The translations under genes were made by a program, and so were the position numbers. Positions 8,976-16,396 of a DNA stretch of 64,000 nucleotides are shown here, piece by piece (the first letter of the stretch is position 1; each line of letters starts with the position of its first letter). The notes beneath the pieces are model-generated. The model saw only the letters and a list, made by a program, of their open reading frames with translations. It was not told the origin of the DNA and did no database searches. The DNA lies in contig NZ_FUYB01000007.1 of NCBI RefSeq assembly GCF_900167255.1, positions 1-64,000 on the forward strand. The letters run 5' to 3'. The stretch is from Thiothrix eikelboomii (lineage in GTDB: Bacteria; Pseudomonadota; Gammaproteobacteria; Thiotrichales; Thiotrichaceae).

Positions 8976-9625
8976 ACCATTTAGCACGAGAAATCAGTAA
9001 ACCCATGCTGTTATTAGCAGGCTTTGCCTTAGCAGGCACTTTATTACTAGCTGGCGTGCATCGTCTAACCGCACAGCCTATTGCAGACAGTGAAGCTCAA
9101 GCTTTGCTCACGCGGATTAATACGTTGGTCGCCGCTAATCGCTATGATAATAATCCCTTAACCGATACGATCCGCTTGCCACCTGCAGAGCTGCAGAGCG
9201 CTGAACCCGTCTTGGTCTATCGCTTACGCAAACAGCAGCAGCCGGTCGCGGCTATTTTTACGGTTACGACCCCGGAGGGGTATAGCGGTAATATTCGGCT
9301 GGCAGTCGGGGTAAATGTGGATCAAACTTTAGCCGGAGTTCGTGTATTAGCGCATAAAGAAACCCCCGGCTTAGGTGATTGGATAGAGCTAGAAAAGAGT
9401 GATTGGATGCTTGGTTTCTCCGGTAAATCCCTGCAAACCCCGCCAGAAACGGCTTGGGCGGTAAAAAAAGATGGTGGTGAATTTGATCAATTTACCGGTG
9501 CCACTATTACGCCACGAGCCGTAGTAGCGGCGGTCAAACAGGTTTTAATCTGGTCTAAACAGCATCCCACGAGCGTGTATGCACCTAGTACCCCTACCGA
9601 AGTACTGACAGGAGAAGGTAAGTAG
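8972..9625 (+). CDS. rsxG: Rnf complex FMN-binding subunit RsxG/RnfG
   Basis: RsxG is a membrane-anchored periplasmic subunit with covalently attached FMN. The FMN-binding domain is plain: GYSGNIRLAVGVN, the HKETPGLGD segment, and FTGATITPRAVV whose TGAT threonine is the predicted flavin attachment site. One N-terminal membrane helix is present. The chosen start is the TTG at 8972 overlapping the rsxD TGA; the ATG at 9005 is an alternative but would cut into the region before the helix. About 217 residues, a normal length. Confidence 0.9.
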   Translation: MNHLAREISKPMLLLAGFALAGTLLLAGVHRLTAQPIADSEAQALLTRINTLVAANRYDNNPLTDTIRLPPAELQSAEPVLVYRLRKQQQPVAAIFTVTTPEGYSGNIRLAVGVNVDQTLAGVRVLAHKETPGLGDWIELEKSDWMLGFSGKSLQTPPETAWAVKKDGGEFDQFTGATITPRAVVAAVKQVLIWSKQHPTSVYAPSTPTEVLTGEGK

Positions 9626-9627
9626 CC

Positions 9628-10320
9628 ATGAGCGCAGAACATCCTTATCGTGAGATCGCCTTCAATGGGCTTTGGCAAAATAATCCGGGACTCGTCCAAC
9701 TCCTCGGTTTATGCCCCTTAATGGCCGTCACCACCAATGCAATTAATGGCTTAGGCTTAGGTATTGCTACCTTAATGACGTTAGCCATCACCAATTTATT
9801 AATTTCCTTACTGCGTCCTTTTATTCGTGAAGAAATTCGAATTCCGGCTTTCGTCTTGATTATTGCTTCAACCGTGACCGCGATTGAATTACTCATCCAT
9901 GCTTATTTTTTCGAGCTGTATGCTGTCTTAGGTATTTTCATTCCCTTGATTGTCACCAATTGCATTATTATTGGCCGCGCTGAAGCCTATGCCGCCAAGC
10001 ATCCCCCTCGTTATGCCTGGTTGGATGGAGCGATGATGGGTCTAGGTTTTGCCTTAGTATTAGTCGCTTTAGGTGCAATCCGTGAGCTATTGGCACAAGG
10101 TACGATACTATCTCAAGCTCAGCTGATGTTTGGTGAAGCGGCACGGGGTTTGACTTTGCAGCTGAGTGCAGATTTTAAAGGCTTGTTACTCGCCGCTTTG
10201 CCCCCCGGTGCTTTTATTAGTTTAGGTTTTTTGGTGGCGGGCAAAAATTATATTGATCAGCGACGTGCCAAACGCACTGAGTCTACTACCTTACTTAAAT
10301 CCGTGAGTGCAACGGAATGA
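9628..10320 (+). CDS. rsxE: Rnf complex subunit RsxE/RnfE
   Basis: RsxE is the membrane partner and distant paralogue of RsxA; together they hold the intramembrane Fe-S cluster. The 230 residues contain NNPGLVQLLGLCPLMAV and GIFIPLIVTNCIIIGRAEA, mirroring the two Cys segments of RsxA. An AGGAGAAGG ribosome site precedes the ATG. Its stop overlaps nth by 4 bp, the classic rnfE-nth arrangement of gammaproteobacteria. Confidence 0.94.
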   Translation: MSAEHPYREIAFNGLWQNNPGLVQLLGLCPLMAVTTNAINGLGLGIATLMTLAITNLLISLLRPFIREEIRIPAFVLIIASTVTAIELLIHAYFFELYAVLGIFIPLIVTNCIIIGRAEAYAAKHPPRYAWLDGAMMGLGFALVLVALGAIRELLAQGTILSQAQLMFGEAARGLTLQLSADFKGLLLAALPPGAFISLGFLVAGKNYIDQRRAKRTESTTLLKSVSATE

Positions 10321-10952
10321 GTCCAGAGCAAGCCGCTGAATTCTTTCAGCGCTGGCAAACTGCTGATCCACACCCAACGACAGAACTCAACTATGCCTCC
10401 CCGTTTGAACTGTTAGTGGCGGTGATTTTATCGGCACAAGCCACCGATAAGAGTGTGAACAAAGCCACTGCTCAGCTCTTCCCCATCGCCAATACCCCTG
10501 CAACGATGCTAGCGTTGGGTGAAACAGGCCTGCGTGAGTACATTAAAACCATTGGGTTGTATAATGCCAAAGCCAAAAACATCATCGCGACTTGCCAGAT
10601 TCTAATTGATCAGCATCATTCGCAAGTCCCTGATCAGCGCGCTGCCTTAGAAGCCCTCCCCGGTGTAGGACGTAAAACCGCAAATGTTATTTTGAATACG
10701 GCCTTTCAGCAGCCGACGATGGCTGTGGATACGCATATTTTTCGGCTTGGCAATCGCACGGGTTTAGCTCCGGGAAAAAATGTGCTCGCGGTTGAACAAG
10801 GCTTGCTCAAGCTGATTCCCGCTGAATATCTGCAAGATGCACATCACTGGCTGATTTTACATGGGCGCTATGTTTGTACCGCTCGCAAACCTAAATGCCC
10901 GAGCTGTCTCGTGGCAGATTTGTGTGAATATAAGGAAAAGACCCCAGCATGA
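10317..10952 (+). CDS. nth: Endonuclease III (base-excision DNA glycosylase/AP lyase)
   Basis: Nth removes oxidised pyrimidines and cleaves abasic sites. The 211 residues carry the helix-hairpin-helix LPGVGRKTANVIL with the catalytic lysine, the catalytic aspartate in AVDTHIFRLGNR, and the C-terminal [4Fe-4S] loop with four cysteines spaced 6, 2 and 5 residues apart (CTARKPKCPSCLVADLC). It overlaps rsxE (ATGA) and the next gene (ATGA), so it is transcribed from the rsx operon. Confidence 0.96.
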   Translation: MSPEQAAEFFQRWQTADPHPTTELNYASPFELLVAVILSAQATDKSVNKATAQLFPIANTPATMLALGETGLREYIKTIGLYNAKAKNIIATCQILIDQHHSQVPDQRAALEALPGVGRKTANVILNTAFQQPTMAVDTHIFRLGNRTGLAPGKNVLAVEQGLLKLIPAEYLQDAHHWLILHGRYVCTARKPKCPSCLVADLCEYKEKTPA

Positions 10953-11371
10953 TCTCTGCACAACGCGAAAACTTACGCCGCTATTATTTAACTTGCTGGC
11001 AAAAGCAACAAGCGGGACAAGTCCTTGAAGGTCTTGAGAAACAAGTCGCTGCCGTGATTTTGGAGCATCCTGAATATCATGCGCTACTCACCGAGAGTGA
11101 GCGGGCTTTGCAGCAAGACTATGCCCCTGAACACGGTGCTAGCAATCCCTTTCTGCACATGGGCTTGCATTTAGGCTTACGTGAGCAAGTCGCGACAAAT
11201 CGTCCGGTCGGGATTCGGGATATTTATGACAATCTAGCCGAACGCTATGGGCCACATGATACGGAGCATTTGATGATGGAATGCTTAGTCGCGAATCTTT
11301 GGCAAGCACAACAACAGCAACAGCCGCCGGATGAAACCACTTACTTAAATTGCTTAGTCAAACTTGGCTGA
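10949..11371 (+). CDS. DUF1841 family protein
   Basis: This 140-residue cytoplasmic protein matches my memory of the DUF1841 family: an N-terminal REN-LRRYYLTCWQKQQAG helix, a central HPEYHALL motif, and the strongly conserved NPFLHMGLHLGLREQV segment followed by a His-rich MMECL helix. No catalytic role is established for the family. It is the last gene of the rsx-nth run, overlaps nth by 4 bp, and overlaps the convergent lpxH by 18 bp. Its frequent place after nth hints at a DNA repair or redox link, but that is inference. Confidence 0.85.
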   Translation: MISAQRENLRRYYLTCWQKQQAGQVLEGLEKQVAAVILEHPEYHALLTESERALQQDYAPEHGASNPFLHMGLHLGLREQVATNRPVGIRDIYDNLAERYGPHDTEHLMMECLVANLWQAQQQQQPPDETTYLNCLVKLG

Positions 11372-12088
11372 CAACCGCAAGCCTTGCGCATCGACCCGTA
11401 AGAAACTCGCTTGTTGATACCAATCACCGAGCACAATGCGCTTAGCTGCCTGCCCATCTAACTCAAATTCATGAATCGCAGGGCGATGGGTATGCCCATG
11501 AATCAGCTGAGTGACTTGAGCTGCACGCATCGCTGCTTCAATGGCATTTTGATTTGCATCGAGAATATCTTCTGGTTTAGCTTGAGTGGTTTGCTGGCTT
11601 TGCCTACGCAAGCTTTGCGCATATTGCAAACGTTCAGGAATACTCAATGCCAAAATTTGCTGTTGCCACTGCGGACTACGGAATAAGAGCCGGGCTTGTT
11701 GATAATCTAGATCATCCGTGCACAATAAATCGCCGTGCATGATGAGAGTGGGAATACCGTATAAGTCAATCACCTGCTGCTCGGGCAATAATTGGCAAGC
11801 TGCTAACTCAGCAAACTGCTCAGCTAATAAAAAGTCCCGATTACCATGCTGGACATAAACGGGTATCCCCTTTTCCGTGACTGCTTTGATAGCTTGCAGA
11901 ATCGGCAAGACCTGCTGCCCTAGTGGAGTTTGCAAGAAATCATCGCCAATCCAATATTCAAAAAGATCACCTAAGATATATAAAGCGTCCGCCTCACCCC
12001 CTAAGTGCTGCAAAAAGCTCAGCAATATCTGTGTACTTGCCGGGCGAGCCGGTTCTAAATGCAGATCCGAAATAAACCAAGTTGCCAT
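11354..12088 (-). CDS. lpxH: UDP-2,3-diacylglucosamine diphosphatase LpxH
   Basis: LpxH hydrolyses UDP-2,3-diacylglucosamine to lipid X in lipid A synthesis, at the cytoplasmic membrane face. The 244 residues have the calcineurin-like metal motifs in order: FISDLHL, GDLFEYWIGDD, HGNRDFLL, MHGDLLCTDD and HGHTHRPA. Length and motif order fit LpxH rather than LpxI or LpxG. It sits 21 bp after zapE and probably shares its promoter. The C-terminal codons overlap the DUF1841 gene on the other strand. Confidence 0.95.
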   Translation of the reverse strand: MATWFISDLHLEPARPASTQILLSFLQHLGGEADALYILGDLFEYWIGDDFLQTPLGQQVLPILQAIKAVTEKGIPVYVQHGNRDFLLAEQFAELAACQLLPEQQVIDLYGIPTLIMHGDLLCTDDLDYQQARLLFRSPQWQQQILALSIPERLQYAQSLRRQSQQTTQAKPEDILDANQNAIEAAMRAAQVTQLIHGHTHRPAIHEFELDGQAAKRIVLGDWYQQASFLRVDAQGLRLSAKFD

Positions 12089-12109
12089 TTAAACCCACTC
12101 CAAGCTCGG

Positions 12110-13195
12110 TTAAGCCGCTAAATAAGTCGGTGATTGCATTTCATTCAAGCGGCTAAAAGCCCGTGCAAATTCGAACTTGAGCAATTGGCCTTGATATAAT
12201 TCTTTAATATTATAGCGTGTCGAAATAATCAGCTGCACTTTGCGATCATATAATTCATCAATCAAATTTAGAAAGCGCCGAGCCGCATTCTCACTGTCTT
12301 GATTCATCATCGGAATATCTGAAAGAATAATCGTGCCATAGCGAGCGGCTAATTCAATATAGTCACTGGTTGAACGTGGGCCATCACAAACCGTGTTGAA
12401 ATCCAGCCAAATAATATTATCGGCCATTTTTTTCACAGGTAGACGCCGACTATTCAGTTCCATTTCCACATTTTCATAGACCTTGCCTTTAGCCTCTGCA
12501 CGAAAACGTTGCTCTAACTCAGGATCAGAGTGGGTAATATTTTCGGTTTGCTCATCCAAGGGAAGCACATGGCGCATGCGGTAATCAATTCCATTATCCA
12601 GCTCGATCACTTGCAAATTCTTTTTAATTAGCTCAATCGCAGGCAAGAAACGGGCACGTTGCAAACCATTTTTATACAGGTCATCGGGTGGGCGATTCGA
12701 GGTGGTAACGATGGTCACATCATTATGCACTAAGCCTTGTAGCAATCCGGCGAGAATCATGGCATCGCCAATATCCAGCACATGGAATTCATCAATACAC
12801 AGGAGTTCAGTATTAGCAGCAATTTTCTTGGCAACCAGCTCCAGTGGATCTTTCTGATGAGAACCTAATTTACGCAGTTCTTCATGCACCATCAGCATAA
12901 AATGATGGTAGTGGTAGCGATTTTTTTCAGCAATCGGCACTGCTTTAAAAAAATAATCCATTATCCATGTTTTGCCGCGCCCAACGCCCCCCCACAGATA
13001 AGCCCCTTTCACACTCACTTCGGTGCGTGGCTCAGGCTTAGCAAAGAAACGAAAGCCTTTCGCAGGTGGCTGAGGTTTAGGATTGACTAAACCCTCCATA
13101 ATTCCTTGTAGAACTTGGATAGCACGTTCTTGCGCAGGATCTCGTTGAATATTGCCAGCAGCAATTTCTGAATTATAAAGAGCAAGCAAGGTCAT
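12110..13195 (-). CDS. zapE: Cell division protein ZapE (AFG1-like ATPase)
   Basis: ZapE is an ATPase that associates with the Z-ring during constriction, notably under stress. It has the AFG1 family P-loop GGVGRGKTWIMDYFF, the Walker B segment LLCIDEFHVLDI, TTSNRPPDDLYKNGLQRARF, and the C-terminal KFEFARAFSRLNEMQS. The frame is open to 13333, but homologues start near MTLLALYNSEIAAG, so I use the ATG at 13193-13195 (361 residues; E. coli has 375). The alternative upstream start would add 46 residues unlike the family. An 18-bp perfect palindrome lies 34 bp before this ATG. Confidence 0.9.
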   Translation of the reverse strand: MTLLALYNSEIAAGNIQRDPAQERAIQVLQGIMEGLVNPKPQPPAKGFRFFAKPEPRTEVSVKGAYLWGGVGRGKTWIMDYFFKAVPIAEKNRYHYHHFMLMVHEELRKLGSHQKDPLELVAKKIAANTELLCIDEFHVLDIGDAMILAGLLQGLVHNDVTIVTTSNRPPDDLYKNGLQRARFLPAIELIKKNLQVIELDNGIDYRMRHVLPLDEQTENITHSDPELEQRFRAEAKGKVYENVEMELNSRRLPVKKMADNIIWLDFNTVCDGPRSTSDYIELAARYGTIILSDIPMMNQDSENAARRFLNLIDELYDRKVQLIISTRYNIKELYQGQLLKFEFARAFSRLNEMQSPTYLAA

Positions 13196-13228
13196 TCGGT
13201 GGATATTCACTAATAGCCAATAAGCTTG

Positions 13229-13246
13229 GCTATTGTCGACAATAGC
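13229..13246. promoter_or_regulatory. Perfect 18-bp palindrome upstream of zapE
   Basis: GCTATTGTCGACAATAGC reads identically on both strands and is centred about 43 bp before the zapE ATG. Its core TGTCGACA (13234-13241) recurs at 13311, 18760 and 42582, always in promoter-like spacers. A repressor or activator site is plausible; the protein is unknown. Confidence 0.4.
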
Positions 13247-13309
13247 TTCTGTCTCTGTCAACCAATGCACGGATAAATCCGCCGATTTTGGTCTGGAATC
13301 CAGCCAACA

Positions 13310-13319
13310 ATGTCGACAT
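13310..13319. promoter_or_regulatory. Second TGTCGACA palindrome between zapE and def
   Basis: The 10-bp palindrome ATGTCGACAT shares the TGTCGACA core with the site at 13229-13246, 77 bp away. It lies in the divergent zapE-def spacer, so it could affect either gene. Confidence 0.3.
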
Positions 13320-13440
13320 GTGCATTTGCACAATAACTGATCTGCGTTTTAGGTGTGGGGCAAGCATAGTTCACCTAGCTGCTTTTTAAAGGCAAACCTG
13401 CTAAAACTAAGGCTTCGACCACTCAAGCTAGGTTTGAACG

Positions 13441-13944
13441 ATGTCAACAGTAGCAGATGCTCCTTCTCTGCCCATTGCCCAGCAAGGCGAAGCCATTTTA
13501 GCCCAATCAGCGGCCGTGGTGACTGACCCTTTGCATCCTGATATTCAAGCTCTGATTCGAAATATGCAGGCCACTATGTTAGCAGCCAATGGGGTAGGCA
13601 TTGCTGCCCCGCAAGTATTTCGTTCACTCCGCCTTATTATCGTCGCCTCACGCCCCAATCCACGCTACCCCGATGCCCCACTTATGGAAGCCGTGGCGAT
13701 GATTAACCCTGAAATTATCTGGCTATCCATTGAAACCTGTTTAGGTGAAGAAGGCTGTTTAAGCGTACCCGGGAGACGTGCACAAGTCGCCCGTGCTGAA
13801 CGCCTAACCGTGCGCTATCTAAATCAACAAGGTGAAAGGGTCGAAGCTGCATACAGTGGCTTTGTCGCCCGCATTATTCAGCATGAAATGGATCATTTAA
13901 ATGGAATTTTGTTTGTGGATCGAGTGGGAATAGGATCTGACTGA
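13441..13944 (+). CDS. def: Peptide deformylase
   Basis: The enzyme removes the N-formyl group from nascent proteins. All three family motifs are present in the 167 residues: GVGIAAPQV, EEGCLSVPG with the metal-binding cysteine, and the HEMDHLNG motif with two metal-binding histidines and the catalytic glutamate. The gene stands alone rather than beside fmt, so this may be a second deformylase copy; the fmt-linked one would lie elsewhere. It is divergent from zapE and convergent with the small gene at 14079. Confidence 0.9.
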   Translation: MSTVADAPSLPIAQQGEAILAQSAAVVTDPLHPDIQALIRNMQATMLAANGVGIAAPQVFRSLRLIIVASRPNPRYPDAPLMEAVAMINPEIIWLSIETCLGEEGCLSVPGRRAQVARAERLTVRYLNQQGERVEAAYSGFVARIIQHEMDHLNGILFVDRVGIGSD

Positions 13945-14022
13945 CCCTCGCCGAAGCGCGCGTGAGAAACAAAGACTACTGGCAAATCTGCACTAAAATC
14001 TTCACGATTTGCTTTAAAACAG

Positions 14023-14049
14023 TAAGGCAGTTATGGAATAACTACCTTA
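14023..14049. terminator. Hairpin between convergent def and the RMF-like gene
   Basis: TAAGGCAGTTAT (14023-14034) and ATAACTACCTTA (14038-14049) form a 12-bp stem with one mismatch and a 3-nt loop. T-runs are weak on both sides, so it is a possible bidirectional terminator for the convergent genes. Confidence 0.4.
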
Positions 14050-14078
14050 GCATTTAGCTTTAAATTATATCTAGCGGA

Positions 14079-14273
14079 CTAATTAACCCACTCTTTATAA
14101 GCCTCAAGATCACGGCTTTTGCCTGCTTCATAACCGGCTTCAAAAGCTTCATTTAAGCGTTGCTCTTCGCGCATCGGATTATGCAGATAGCCATTTTGCC
14201 AGCCTTGTACAAACTCACTGTCTGCACCCGCTTGTTCCATCGCCACGACGGCATCATAATATTGTTGATTCAT
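14079..14273 (-). CDS. Small acidic protein with RMF-like spacing (hypothetical)
   Basis: This 64-residue protein is acidic and soluble, with two aromatic-Gly elements: FVQGWQNGYLHNP and EAFEAGYEAGKSRD. The second resembles the Gly-Tyr-x-Ala-Gly start of ribosome modulation factor and related small proteins, which also carry a Gly-Trp element. Order and charge differ from true RMF (basic), so I do not call it Rmf. The ATG is preceded by a GAGAGGA-like ribosome site on the minus strand. No neighbour points to a function. Confidence 0.55.
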   Translation of the reverse strand: MNQQYYDAVVAMEQAGADSEFVQGWQNGYLHNPMREEQRLNEAFEAGYEAGKSRDLEAYKEWVN

Positions 14274-14350
14274 TCGAAAGTCCTCTCAAACTATTAATCA
14301 CTAAAACTACCTACCACTCACAATCATCGCTAGCTTCTAAAAATAAGCCA

Positions 14351-15451
14351 CTAAAATGAGTGTTTGGCAGCTTCAAAAACGGTTAAGGCTTGCCCACTAT
14401 CAAGTACGGTACGTACTGCAGTAGCAGCAGTTTGTAAATCAGGATAGCGCTTTAAATGACTAAGACAAATGGCACTAGCATAAACCAAACTGTCATAGGT
14501 TAAACCGCGCTCACCCGCTAAGGCCGCTTGACCTAACTGGGCTGCCTGAGCGGCTAAAGCATCACTATCAATTGGGGTATCTTCCGCAGGCACTAAAGCA
14601 GATGGCAAAGGTACAGCACGAGTAGCCGCGACGATACCTAGGTCTTGTGGCACTAGATCCACTTGATATTCTGCACCCTGCGCCTGATAAGCGAATAAAC
14701 GCCCTGCTTGCTGAAGCGAAGGAATAATCCCACCTTCGACACCCCGCACAAACAAAGCACTGTGAAAACCTGCCTGCCGTGCTAAGGAAGCATAAATTGG
14801 TGGATATGCTTTATGCACATAGCCGCCCATACAATGCGTTTTTAAGCGTGCACGAATCGGTCCGAGCATCGTCTCGACTGTTGTCAACACTTGGCGCTTA
14901 ATCATCCGTTGACGCAAGGGAATCAGGGCGTGTAAAGATGGCGCAAAACTGGCTTGATCAACATAAGTCCAGCCAATTTGCTCTAATTGCTGAGTAGCTT
15001 CGGCGGGGCTTAGTTGTACTTTAACACCCGCTGCTTGCAAAACTTTGTGGTGAGTTGCCCCGTATTTAGGGCCAACTTGTGCAACGCCATGTAACACCGC
15101 TGGCACACCCATAGCGGCTAGCACGGCAGGTACAAAGCTAGAAGCAGGTACACCCCGAATAAAGCCATCATAGGGATCAGAAATATCCACTAACTCATCG
15201 ACAGCCGCCTGGCTGATCGTCGAGTTATCCATTAAAGCTTGCAAAGTCCCGCGATTTTCCTCATCCGTTTCACGCTTCATACGTAAGGCAATCAAATAAA
15301 TCGCGGTCTGCACCGGATCAGCCTGCCCCGTCAGAATATGCTGCATGGCCTGATAGGCCTCGGTATAGGACAAATCTTTGCTGTACTCAGGACCCGTAGC
15401 AACTTTTTGAATTGCTTGCTTTAGGTGAAGAGCTAAATTAAGTTCAGACAT
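14351..15451 (-). CDS. TrpD-like (anthranilate phosphoribosyltransferase family) protein without the PRPP motif
   Basis: The 366 residues follow the TrpD/YbiB fold: N-terminal helices (ALHLKQAIQKVATG, EAYQAMQHILTGQ), then a Rossmann-like core with GVPAVLHGV, PKYGATHHKVLQAAGV, and the LRQRMIKRQVLTTVETMLGPI helix. The GTGGD motif that binds phosphoribosyl pyrophosphate in TrpD is replaced by DPYDGFIRG, so tryptophan synthesis is unlikely. YbiB/TrpD2 relatives bind nucleic acid, but I cannot assign that here. I choose the ATG at 15449-15451 for its upstream GGAA at suitable distance; two more in-frame starts lie within 42 bp upstream. Confidence 0.7.
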   Translation of the reverse strand: MSELNLALHLKQAIQKVATGPEYSKDLSYTEAYQAMQHILTGQADPVQTAIYLIALRMKRETDEENRGTLQALMDNSTISQAAVDELVDISDPYDGFIRGVPASSFVPAVLAAMGVPAVLHGVAQVGPKYGATHHKVLQAAGVKVQLSPAEATQQLEQIGWTYVDQASFAPSLHALIPLRQRMIKRQVLTTVETMLGPIRARLKTHCMGGYVHKAYPPIYASLARQAGFHSALFVRGVEGGIIPSLQQAGRLFAYQAQGAEYQVDLVPQDLGIVAATRAVPLPSALVPAEDTPIDSDALAAQAAQLGQAALAGERGLTYDSLVYASAICLSHLKRYPDLQTAATAVRTVLDSGQALTVFEAAKHSF

Positions 15452-15601
15452 AGTGACAGTTTCCATAGCAAAACAGTGTAGGAAGTGGATCAACGCATAG
15501 AAATACCCCCATCGGGGTAAGGCTTTGCATCAAGGCTTATTCTAACTTAGGCTAAGCACTCGGTAGCGAGCCTTGCTACGCACTTTATTGAGGAAAAACG
15601 A

Positions 15602-16039
15602 ATGTCTAATTTTGAATTCACGGATGCCGACGCAGGCTTGGCTAGTGGTATGGCCGCCTTTGAGGCTAAACACTTTGCCCGTGCCATGCAACTACTTTAC
15701 CCTTATGCTGAGCAAGGGCAACCACAAGCCCAATATCATATCGCTATTATGTATCAAAATGGCTTAGGCAATGCACAAAGCGATGTTGCCGCTTGGAAAT
15801 GGATGCATGATGCTGCTCAACAAGGTTATGCCTTAGCTCAACATGGGTTAGGCTTTATGTATTTAGAAGGTGAATGCATTGATCAAGACCATGCTAAAGC
15901 AGCTGAATGGTTTAAAAAAGCGGCAGAACAAGGTTTGCCCGGCTCACTATTAGCGCTTGCAGGCCTTTATGAGCAAGGTCAAGGCGTTCCTCAAGATCAA
16001 GCAGAAGCACAGCGCTTATATAAACTCGCTGGCTTTTAA
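15602..16039 (+). CDS. Sel1-repeat (TPR-like) protein
   Basis: The 145 residues consist of an N-terminal helix pair and about three Sel1-like repeats with the hallmark pattern Ala-x-x-Leu-Gly-x-x-Tyr: AQYHIAIMYQNGLG, AQHGLGFMYLEGE and SLLALAGLYEQGQGV, each followed by AxxWxxxAAxQG. Such repeats form solenoids for protein binding. No signal peptide is visible, so it should be cytoplasmic. An AGGA ribosome site precedes the ATG. The long 3' spacer may carry a separate RNA. Confidence 0.85.
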   Translation: MSNFEFTDADAGLASGMAAFEAKHFARAMQLLYPYAEQGQPQAQYHIAIMYQNGLGNAQSDVAAWKWMHDAAQQGYALAQHGLGFMYLEGECIDQDHAKAAEWFKKAAEQGLPGSLLALAGLYEQGQGVPQDQAEAQRLYKLAGF

Positions 16040-16149
16040 GCCTCGAATAAATCCCTTGCAAAATAACAGCAGGTATTCAGTCAAAATTCAGTACTCTTGC
16101 TTTAGTTTGCGTGTCTCTAGAATTAAGAAAACAATAAGAGCAAGGTAGA

Positions 16150-16349
16150 AAGCTGAGCCGATATAAATAGATAGTTTATTGACATCGGCTACACAGCTTG
16201 AGGATCAATCAATAGCAAGTCTGGGCTAGCTTGCTTAACCAGGGTCGCACTTGGTGTTTGATCTCGTTAACAATAACAATAATAGATATTAAGAGGAATC
16301 AGGTATTGACTGAATGCTGGTCACTACCTTGATTCCTCTTTATTTTTTA
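16150..16349 (+). ncRNA. Candidate structured RNA with its own terminator
   Basis: The 357-bp spacer between the Sel1 gene and rlmKL has no credible ORF but a dense fold. Helix 1: AAGCT/AGCTT plus AGCCGAT/ATCGGCT (16150-16199). Helix 2: GATCAA/TTGATC (16203-16208 with 16258-16263) encloses two hairpins, AGCAAG/CTTGCT (16214-16235) and CCAGG/CTTGG (16239-16254), a three-way junction. A purine/A-rich linker with repeated AAC/AAT triplets (16264-16290) could bind Hfq. A 20-bp hairpin with a T-rich tail ends it (16291-16349). I could not define a strong promoter, so it may instead be the 3' UTR of the upstream gene. No known RNA family was recognised. Confidence 0.4.
16291..16349 (+). terminator. 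Strong Rho-independent terminator
   Basis: AAGAGGAATCA (16291-16301) pairs with TGATTCCTCTT (16330-16340), and the stem continues inward (GGTA/TACC, TGAC/GTCA). The T-rich TTTATTTTTT follows on the plus strand. It ends either the Sel1 transcript or the candidate RNA. Confidence 0.7.
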
Positions 16350-16396
16350 CTGTAATTTTAAACAACTTGCAAGTGTTAGCTGATAAATGATGTTAA

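Noticed and set aside
13196-13333. 46 extra N-terminal residues of zapE
   Set aside because: Not like the family, and the segment holds the palindrome and likely promoter.
16150-16170. Short match TGAGCCGATAT to E. coli 6S RNA
   Set aside because: The rest lacks the long rod and closing helix of 6S RNA, and the local helices differ; an 11-base match is weak.
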